Source of the DNA: Candidatus Sumerlaeota bacterium
Lineage (GTDB): Bacteria; Sumerlaeota; Sumerlaeia; MVZB01; JAJFLK01
NCBI GenBank assembly: GCA_021772735.1
Contig: JAJFLK010000391.1
Location: 1-10,693 of the forward strand
Length of the DNA: 10,693 nt
Direction of reading: 5' to 3'
Positions within the stretch are counted from its first letter, which is position 1, and each line of letters starts with the position of its first letter. The notes beneath the pieces are model-generated. The model made no database searches. It saw only the letters and a list, made by a program, of their open reading frames with translations, and was not told the origin of the DNA. Positions 1 through 5,955 of the stretch are shown here, one piece after another. The position numbers and the translations under genes were made by a program.

Positions 1-1
1 C

Positions 2-1153
2 GCTGATGCGAAGGGCGTCTTGGGCGGCGTGGAATACCTGCAAGACGTGGCCCTGGGCAATGCGCCGGACATGGGCAAGCGGATCGTCGTGATCGGCGGC
101 GGGAACGTCGCATACGACATTGGCCGCACTGTGATGCGTCAGATCTCGATGGATGCGGCGCGCACCGCGAAGCGCACCGAAGGCGTCGGGGACGTTCACC
201 TGTGTTCGCTCGAATCGCTCGAAGAGATGCCCGCTGAGGACATCGAAATCATCGAGGGCGAAGAGGAAGGGATCATCCGGCGCAACAGCGTGGGACCCAA
301 AGAGATTCTCGTCGACGACGAGGGTCGCGTGACCGGGGTGCTGTTTCAGAAGTGCCTGCGCGTCTTCGACGCGGACCACCGGTTTTCTCCCCTCTACGAT
401 GAGAACGATACGTTCGAGATCCCATGCGATCGGGTTTTGGTTGCTGCCGGTCAGTCCTTCGATCTTTCATTCGTCGATGCCATGCGAGATGGCGTCAAGC
501 TCTTGCCGAACGGCGCGATCAGCTGCATCCCCGAGACGGGCGCGACCGACGCATCGGATATTTTCGTCGCCGGAGACCTGGCTCACGGGCCCAAGCTGCT
601 CATCCACGCGGTGGCTTCGGGCAAGGCCGTCGCCCGGGCTATCTATGAAAAGCTTACAGGCCGGGCCATCACCAGCAATGTCGTGGAACTGCACTTCCCG
701 CAGGCCGAGTATGCCCGCGAGCGCGATTACGAAAAGATCGAGCGCCAGGCGCCGGCGAACTTGAGCGTTACCGAACGGCTTGCAGCGCAGGATCGCGTGG
801 TCGAGCTTGGATTCACTCCCGAGCAGGCACGATGCGAGGCAGGCCGCTGCCTGAACTGCGGCGTGAATACGATTTTTGATGGTGAACGGTGCATTCTGTG
901 CGGAGGATGCGCTGATGTCTGCCCGGAGCTTTGCCTGAAGATCGTGCCGCTTGAGGCGTTGGAAGATTTCTCGATTTCCCACGAGGAATTTCGAGGCGCA
1001 GTGAACGGTTATTCGCCCGGTGAGGCCTCGGCGATCATCAAGGACGAAACCATCTGCATTCGCTGCGCCCTTTGCGCGGATCGTTGCCCCACCGGGGCGA
1101 TCACAATGGAATCGTTTCAGTTTCAGGAGAACCTGCTATGCCTGGTCGATTAG
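2..1153 (+). CDS. NAD(P)-binding FAD oxidoreductase with C-terminal double [4Fe-4S] ferredoxin region (GltD/NfnB-like), 5' truncated
   Basis: The frame is open to the left edge, so the gene begins outside the window; the TTG at 20 is an internal codon, not a start. About 383 residues are visible. A Rossmann motif GGGNVAYD (95-118) marks the NAD(P) site, and DIFVAGD (557-577) followed by a conserved helix is the FAD-binding end typical of the GltD / NfnB / pyridine nucleotide-disulfide family. After a CEAGRCLNC segment (833-859) come two C-x2-C-x2-C-x3-CP motifs (890-925 and 1055-1090), each expected to hold a [4Fe-4S] cluster. GltD proteins usually carry their clusters at the N-terminus, so the C-terminal ferredoxin is a distinguishing feature. 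The gene overlaps the Rieske gene by 16 nt, which implies co-translation. Inferred role: a cytoplasmic-side subunit moving electrons between NAD(P)H and the Rieske/cytochrome b complex or a soluble ferredoxin. The family is clear; the partner and direction of flow are inferred. Confidence 0.88.
   Translation, partial: ADAKGVLGGVEYLQDVALGNAPDMGKRIVVIGGGNVAYDIGRTVMRQISMDAARTAKRTEGVGDVHLCSLESLEEMPAEDIEIIEGEEEGIIRRNSVGPKEILVDDEGRVTGVLFQKCLRVFDADHRFSPLYDENDTFEIPCDRVLVAAGQSFDLSFVDAMRDGVKLLPNGAISCIPETGATDASDIFVAGDLAHGPKLLIHAVASGKAVARAIYEKLTGRAITSNVVELHFPQAEYARERDYEKIERQAPANLSVTERLAAQDRVVELGFTPEQARCEAGRCLNCGVNTIFDGERCILCGGCADVCPELCLKIVPLEALEDFSISHEEFRGAVNGYSPGEASAIIKDETICIRCALCADRCPTGAITMESFQFQENLLCLVD
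1125..1129 (+). promoter_or_regulatory. Ribosome binding site AGGAG of the Rieske gene
   Basis: AGGAG lies 8 nt before the ATG at 1138 and inside the 3' end of the upstream flavoprotein gene. It decides the Rieske start: the frame is open further upstream, but those residues overlap the ferredoxin region and lack a comparable site. Confidence 0.7.
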
Positions 1154-1608
1154 AGCCCGAGCCCATAGGGCGCCGTGATTTCCTCGGTCTTGCCGGATGG
1201 TGGAGCGCCGGGATTGCGATCGTCGGGTCGCTGCTCGGCATGGCGCGCCTGCCCAAGCCGCGAGTGCTGGATGAAGTTTCCGCGCGGTTCCGCCTGGGGG
1301 CGCCTTCGGATTTCCCTCCGGGCACCGACACCGAAATCGCGGGGCGCAATGTCCGCATCGTCTCGAATCAAGAGGGCATCCGGGCGATGTCGCTCATTTG
1401 CACGCACTTGGGTTGCATCGTCGGGCGCGAGGCGGACGGCGGTTTTTCCTGCCCGTGCCACGGATCGAAATTCGACCCCGAGGGCGAGCCGACCGCCGGG
1501 CCGGCCCCGAGGGCATTGACGTGGCTGGCGGTCTCGCAGTCGGCCGATGGGACGCTGATCGTCGACAAGGATACGGAAGTGAGCGCGGAAGAAGTTTATC
1601 ACGTGTAG
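1138..1608 (+). CDS. Rieske [2Fe-2S] iron-sulfur protein of a cytochrome b complex
   Basis: A 156-residue protein. Residues 11-17 (GRRDFLG) followed by a hydrophobic stretch of about 15 residues form a Tat-type signal anchor, as in Rieske subunits of bc1 and b6f complexes. The cluster ligands are complete: CTHLGC (88-93) and CPCHG (105-109), giving two Cys and two His ligands plus the two cysteines of the stabilising disulfide. The length is at the short end for the family. It sits directly before the cytochrome b gene, the normal order for petC/petB-type operons. Role: takes the first electron from quinol at the Qo site on the periplasmic side and passes it to a c-type cytochrome, here most likely the decahaem protein encoded two genes downstream. 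The start at 1138 is supported by the AGGAG site. Confidence 0.95.
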   Translation: MPGRLEPEPIGRRDFLGLAGWWSAGIAIVGSLLGMARLPKPRVLDEVSARFRLGAPSDFPPGTDTEIAGRNVRIVSNQEGIRAMSLICTHLGCIVGREADGGFSCPCHGSKFDPEGEPTAGPAPRALTWLAVSQSADGTLIVDKDTEVSAEEVYHV

Positions 1609-1628
1609 CCGTGCCGGCACGCACGGCT
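1607..1628 (+). other. Stem-loop in the Rieske-cytochrome b intergenic gap
   Basis: A perfect 8-bp inverted repeat, AGCCGTGC (1607-1614) and GCACGGCT (1621-1628), with a 6-nt loop. It includes a 10-bp palindrome, GTGCCGGCAC (1611-1620). It begins at the Rieske stop codon and lies about 30 nt before the cytochrome b start. No T-run follows, so it does not look like a full intrinsic terminator. It could be an RNA processing or stability element, or partial attenuation within the operon. Confidence 0.45.
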
Positions 1629-1660
1629 CGTTGATTGGAATAGATCGGAACGGATTGAAC

Positions 1661-3205
1661 ATGGAGTCAGGCCTAAACAGATTGTGGACGAACGTCAAGG
1701 CGTTGCCACGCAACGTCCGCGATTCGGTGATGCGCCACGGAGCGCCGACTTCGGATCGCGCGCGATCCCAGGCCGTTTTCGGTAATTTCTTTCTCCACAT
1801 TCATTCGGTCCGAGTCCATCCGCGCTCGCTCAAGCTGACGACCACCTGGGCCCTGGGCGTTTCGCTCGTCTCGCAGTTCGTCATCCTGACCGTCACCGGC
1901 GTTCTGTTGATGGTCTATTACAACCCCTCGGTCGAGCTTGCATACGATTCGATCAAGGACTTTCAATACGTCGTCCCGACCGGCCGGTTTATCCGAAATA
2001 TCCATCGCTGGATCGCGCACATGATGGTGGCGACGATGATCCTGCACATGGCGCGGGTTTTCTATACGGCTTCATATAAAGCGCCCCGGGAATTCAACTG
2101 GGTGCTCGGGATGTTCCTGTTCGTCCTGGGCCTGGCATTTTCATTCACCGGATACCTGTTGCCGTGGGATCAACTGGCATTCTGGGCCATCACGATCGGC
2201 GCGAACATCGCCGCATCGCCGAACGAACTGGCCGCCGCTCTGGACCTGCCCAAGGCCTTCTACATCGGCGATATCCAGAAGGAAATTCTTCTTGGCGCGG
2301 GCAGCGTCGGTCAGGGCGCGTTGACGCGTTTCTATCTTTTGCACGTCATGGTCCTGCCGATCATCTTCGTCGCGGGCCTCGCGGTTCACATATGGAGGAT
2401 CAGGAAAGACGGCGGACTGGCCCACCCTGGAGGCAACCGGACCGCCGCCGGCAAAGGCGTGGGGACCTCCGACGCGCGTCCGCTCACGCCTGCCGAGCAA
2501 CCGAAGAAGACTTACGGGCTGATGGCCGTCGTCGCAGGGACATCGCCCCACACAGGCAAGGATCTGGACGAAACGGTTTCGGCATGGCCGTCGCTTCTGA
2601 GGGCCGAGCTGGCCGTCTTCATGGCGACGATGTTGATCGCTGTGGCGCTCGGGCTGATCGCCGATGCGCCGCTTCGCGAAATCGCCAATCCGATGGTCCC
2701 GGAAAACCCTGCCAAAGCGCCCTGGTACTTCCTCGGGCTGCAAGAGATGGTTTCTTATTCGGCCTTCGTCGGCGGGATTCTCATCCCGGCCGTCGTCGTC
2801 ATCGGTCTGGGGCTTATCCCATACCTTGACCGCGAGCCCGAACCCTCGGGCGTCTGGTTCAGCGGACCCCGCGGACGGCGCATCATGGGCTGGACGGTCG
2901 TCTTCGCGACGATCACCGCCGTGCTTTCGGTGGCGATTCCCGTCAAATTCGGCTGGCTTCGCAATTGGTATCCGGATATCTCGCAGCTCGTGATCATCGT
3001 TTTCAATCCGGGGAGCCTGCTGACTGCGGCATACGCGCTGTGGTCGCTCGTTGTCATCATGCGCACGCGATCGACCCGGCTCGGAGCGATCGCGTTGTTT
3101 ACATGTTTTCTGGTCGGGTTTTTGATTTTGACGTATGTCGGGACGTATTTGCGCGGTCCGAACTGGGATTTTTACTGGAGCCAGGCCGATTGGCCGGTTC
3201 ACTAG
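1661..3205 (+). CDS. Cytochrome b (b6-type core fused to a subunit-IV-like C-terminal half)
   Basis: A 514-residue integral membrane quinol-oxidising subunit. Haem b ligand pairs are H115/H129 (RNIHRW, MILHMARVF) and H228/H243 (YLLHVM, AVHIW). The 14- and 15-residue spacings match cytochrome b6 rather than mitochondrial cytochrome b (14/14). Helices A-D occupy about residues 60-245, then a hydrophilic linker (about 248-310), then four more hydrophobic segments. The Qo-loop motif is APWYFLGLQE (353-362) in place of PEWY, so the usual Glu is absent. Aligning the first helix to b6, the WALG segment (63-66) has Ala where b6 has the Cys that binds haem c_i, so c_i is probably absent. The ATG at 1661 is preferred over an in-frame TTG at 1631, which has no ribosome site and would start in the stem-loop region; CGGAACGG upstream of 1661 is a weak site. 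It forms the redox core with the Rieske protein. Confidence 0.93.
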   Translation: MESGLNRLWTNVKALPRNVRDSVMRHGAPTSDRARSQAVFGNFFLHIHSVRVHPRSLKLTTTWALGVSLVSQFVILTVTGVLLMVYYNPSVELAYDSIKDFQYVVPTGRFIRNIHRWIAHMMVATMILHMARVFYTASYKAPREFNWVLGMFLFVLGLAFSFTGYLLPWDQLAFWAITIGANIAASPNELAAALDLPKAFYIGDIQKEILLGAGSVGQGALTRFYLLHVMVLPIIFVAGLAVHIWRIRKDGGLAHPGGNRTAAGKGVGTSDARPLTPAEQPKKTYGLMAVVAGTSPHTGKDLDETVSAWPSLLRAELAVFMATMLIAVALGLIADAPLREIANPMVPENPAKAPWYFLGLQEMVSYSAFVGGILIPAVVVIGLGLIPYLDREPEPSGVWFSGPRGRRIMGWTVVFATITAVLSVAIPVKFGWLRNWYPDISQLVIIVFNPGSLLTAAYALWSLVVIMRTRSTRLGAIALFTCFLVGFLILTYVGTYLRGPNWDFYWSQADWPVH

Positions 3206-3212
3206 ATTGAGG

Positions 3213-3230
3213 CGGGCTGAGGCCGGCCCG
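3213..3230 (+). other. Short GC-rich hairpin in the cytochrome b-decahaem gap
   Basis: CGGGC (3213-3217) can pair with GCCCG (3226-3230) around an 8-nt loop, 8 nt after the cytochrome b stop. It is short and has no T-run, so termination is unlikely. The remaining gap to 3265 holds only a purine-rich ribosome-site region (GAGAAAGAG, 3253-3261). Confidence 0.25.
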
Positions 3231-3265
3231 GGGGCAACCCAAAACGCGGGATAGAGAAAGAGCGA

Positions 3266-5950
3266 ATGAACGAATCAGAAAAAGATCCTGGCGCGCGCCG
3301 AGTCAAGCTCGCGCTGCTGATTGTCAGCCTCGCGACGCTGTTTCTTCTGGGCGTTTCGGCCTGGCGCGAGAATTTCTTCCCCGAGTGGCGTCAACACCGC
3401 CTCGAATACGCCAACATTCTGGAGCAGGCCGCGACCGACGAGAGGAGCCTCGCCATCGCGCGCCAGTTCGAGATTGGCATCGACCAGATCGTCATCCCCG
3501 CGCTCGGCGCGACCGAGCGGTGCATCACATGCCACACGGGCCTTGAAGACCCTCGAATGGGCGGTGAGCGTCAGCCGTTTCGAACTCACCCCGCGTCGCT
3601 TCTCACCGATCATCCGGTCGAGCAATTCGGTTGCACCGTGTGCCATCAAGGTCAGGGGCGCGCGACCGAATCCGAAGATGCACACGGCCGGGTGGCGAAC
3701 TGGACTCGGCCGATGTTCACGAAAGACTTCGCGTATTCCGCCTGTACGCAGTGCCATGAATCCGAGGCTCTGTCTGATCGGATGGCCGCGCAGGCGATGG
3801 CTGAGCGCGAGCCTCGCGGGCCAGGCGCGGAGCTGATGGAGCGCGGCAGGCATCTTTTTGATTCTGCGGGGTGCCTGGGTTGCCACGTCCGAAACGGGAC
3901 CGGCGGAAAGCTGGGGCCGGACGTCAGCTTCGTCGGCGATAAGGAACGTCACGATTTCGATTTTTCGCACTTCGGCAAGAATGAGCCGCGCGAGGTTACG
4001 CATTGGCTGAAAAGGCACTTCCTCGAACCTGCCGAGATCAGCCCCGGCACGGTCATGCCGGATTTGAAATTGAGCGACGAGGACGCCAGCGCGTTGACCG
4101 CGTATGTGCTGACGTTCCGGCGCCGCGATGTGCCCAAGGCATACCTCGCCGCGCCCGCCGCAGGGCGGCCCGCCAAGGCCGAGCTGACCGGCGAGCAGAT
4201 TTACATGCAGATGTGTTCGGCATGCCACGGCGTCGATGGGCGCGAAAGCGATGTGCCCGGCATTCGGACGCCCGCGCTCAATAATCCCGATTTCCTCGCC
4301 GTGGCCACCGATGATTATCTGCGCCACATCGTCGAGAACGGCCGCAGCGGCACCGCGATGCCCGCGTGGGGCGGCAATGCAAAGTCGCTGACGCGCGGCG
4401 AGATCGACCGCGTCGTCGCGCATGTGCGCGGCTGGGAACACGAACCTCCGGACCTGGGGCGAATCAGCTCCCGGGCTGGGGATCGCGCGATGGGCCAGGC
4501 CTATTACCTCGGCATGTGCGCGAACTGCCACGGGCTCGAAGGCGAGGGTGGTCTCGGCAACGCGCTGAATTCGCCAAGCTTTCTGGGGATCGCGTCGGAT
4601 CGATTCCTTGCTGAGACGATCGTCGGCGGGCGACCCGGGACGGCCATGGCCTCATGGAAGCATCTTCCCGCTCAGGCCGTCAGCGATCTGCTGGCTTACG
4701 TTCGGAGCTGGGAATCGCCCGCGCCGACGCTTGCCGAGGTGAGCAGCGTTTTAGAGGCCGGTCCGAGTCCCGAACTGATCGAGACCGGCCGCGTGCTGTT
4801 CCGGGGCAACTGCGCGACGTGTCATGGTTCGGCGGGCGAGGGGGGGATCGGACCTCGGCTGGTGAGCTCGGGAATCGGCCCCGCCGTCGAGGATCGTTTC
4901 CTTTTTACATCCATTACGGGAGGGAGGCCGACGACGGCCATGCCCGCGTGGAGACATCTTTCCGCAGACCAGATAGCCGCGCTGATTGCATTCATCCGTG
5001 CTGAGACCGACGCCCCCCAGCTCGAACTGAGCGATCCACCCGGCGGCGGGGATTACGATCTGGGCGCGGTGCAATACAAGACCTCGTGCTCGCAATGCCA
5101 CGGAGAGAATGGTGAGGGTGGTATCGGTCCACAACTGGCCAATCCCGCGTTCCTTCGGGCTGTGTCGGATCGGACGCTTTTCTACTGGATTTCACACGGG
5201 CGAACCGGCACGGCGATGAAAGGCTTCGCGCCCGAAGAGCAGGGGCCGACCACGCTGACCCCGGCACACATTGCCGACGTGATCGCGCATCTGCGCCGGC
5301 TCGGCAATCGCACCGACCCCGACATCAAACGCACTGGCGAAGGCGATGCCGTCCTGGGGGGACAGCTCTACGCGACGAACTGCGCATCGTGCCACGGGGC
5401 CGATGGCGAGGGCGCTTCGGGCCCGCAACTGCACAACGAGACTTTCCTGCGTTCGGCCTCGGATGGATTCCTTGCCGCGACGATCGCGCTGGGCCGCACC
5501 GGAACGGCGATGCAGTCGATGATCCACGGCCAGGAAGGCCTGGGTCAGATCCAGCCCGAGCGCGTCCGCGACGTCGTCGCTTACCTGCGCACATGGGACG
5601 TTGAAGAGCCGTGGACGAAGCCGCGTGCCATAGCGGAGATGAGCCGTCGCGCGATCGATTCGGGCGAGCGCAAGTATGCGAAATATTGCTCGGGTTGCCA
5701 CGGAACGAACGGCCGGGGCGTGGCCGACGGCGCGGATTTCTTTGCGCCCTCCCTGAACAATCCAGAATTTCTCGACGCCAGCTCGGACGGATTCTTGCAG
5801 GCGACCATCGCCCGGGGCCGAAGCAATACGCCCATGCGTCCGTTCGGCATCGCCACCGGCGGGATCGCGCCTCTGAGTGGCGGCGAGATCAGCGATATTG
5901 TATCTTTCATTCGAACCTGGAACGAGGTTCATACTTCCGAGGGAGACTGA
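3266..5950 (+). CDS. Membrane-anchored decahaem cytochrome c with six tandem class-I-like domains
   Basis: An 894-residue protein with ten CxxCH motifs, at residues 86-90, 123-127, 160-164, 203-207, 317-321, 418-422, 516-520, 608-612, 706-710 and 808-812. An uncleaved signal anchor is likely (positive RR at 11-12, hydrophobic 14-32). The first three haems form a compact module with extra histidines (RTHP near 106-109, TDHP near 114-117) that could be distal ligands. Haem 4 lies in a single-haem domain (about 188-288) with M264 (GTVMPDL) as probable distal ligand. The last six are repeated class-I-like domains about 92-102 residues apart, each with an xTxM segment giving a candidate sixth ligand: M365, M461, M559, M651, M749, M857. 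It stops 5 nt before the molybdoenzyme gene. Role (inferred): periplasmic wire from the Rieske/b complex to the molybdoenzyme. Most cytochromes of bc complexes have one to three haems; ten with this domain order is unusual. An ATG with purine-rich GAGAAAGAG upstream supports the start. Confidence 0.93.
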   Translation: MNESEKDPGARRVKLALLIVSLATLFLLGVSAWRENFFPEWRQHRLEYANILEQAATDERSLAIARQFEIGIDQIVIPALGATERCITCHTGLEDPRMGGERQPFRTHPASLLTDHPVEQFGCTVCHQGQGRATESEDAHGRVANWTRPMFTKDFAYSACTQCHESEALSDRMAAQAMAEREPRGPGAELMERGRHLFDSAGCLGCHVRNGTGGKLGPDVSFVGDKERHDFDFSHFGKNEPREVTHWLKRHFLEPAEISPGTVMPDLKLSDEDASALTAYVLTFRRRDVPKAYLAAPAAGRPAKAELTGEQIYMQMCSACHGVDGRESDVPGIRTPALNNPDFLAVATDDYLRHIVENGRSGTAMPAWGGNAKSLTRGEIDRVVAHVRGWEHEPPDLGRISSRAGDRAMGQAYYLGMCANCHGLEGEGGLGNALNSPSFLGIASDRFLAETIVGGRPGTAMASWKHLPAQAVSDLLAYVRSWESPAPTLAEVSSVLEAGPSPELIETGRVLFRGNCATCHGSAGEGGIGPRLVSSGIGPAVEDRFLFTSITGGRPTTAMPAWRHLSADQIAALIAFIRAETDAPQLELSDPPGGGDYDLGAVQYKTSCSQCHGENGEGGIGPQLANPAFLRAVSDRTLFYWISHGRTGTAMKGFAPEEQGPTTLTPAHIADVIAHLRRLGNRTDPDIKRTGEGDAVLGGQLYATNCASCHGADGEGASGPQLHNETFLRSASDGFLAATIALGRTGTAMQSMIHGQEGLGQIQPERVRDVVAYLRTWDVEEPWTKPRAIAEMSRRAIDSGERKYAKYCSGCHGTNGRGVADGADFFAPSLNNPEFLDASSDGFLQATIARGRSNTPMRPFGIATGGIAPLSGGEISDIVSFIRTWNEVHTSEGD
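4187..5923 (+). repeat. Six protein-level tandem repeats of a cytochrome c domain
   Basis: Each unit has the order CxxCHG, a Gly/Glu-rich turn, a hydrophobic FL segment, an I-x2-GR-x2-T-x-M segment and a final I/V-x3-I/V-x2-I/V/L-R helix. Haem motifs begin 101, 98, 92, 98 and 102 residues apart. The units are clearly homologous in protein but diverged in DNA, so this is an old internal expansion rather than a recent duplication. Units 4, 5 and 6 carry longer insertions between the distal Met and the last helix. Confidence 0.88.
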
Positions 5951-5955
5951 CGAAC

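Noticed and set aside
2141..3202. Open frame on the - strand (about 353 codons) opposite cytochrome b
   Set aside because: Very Arg/Asp-rich translation, no motif, fully within a clear membrane protein gene.
3275..4531. Long open frame on the - strand (about 418 codons) opposite the decahaem cytochrome gene
   Set aside because: It mirrors a strongly supported gene with ten haem motifs; its translation has no recognisable motif, and long antisense frames are expected in GC-rich coding DNA.
5611..5955. In-frame upstream extension of the NapA-like gene
   Set aside because: It overlaps the last two cytochrome c repeats in another frame; the Tat leader begins at 5956, right after the cytochrome stop and a ribosome site.
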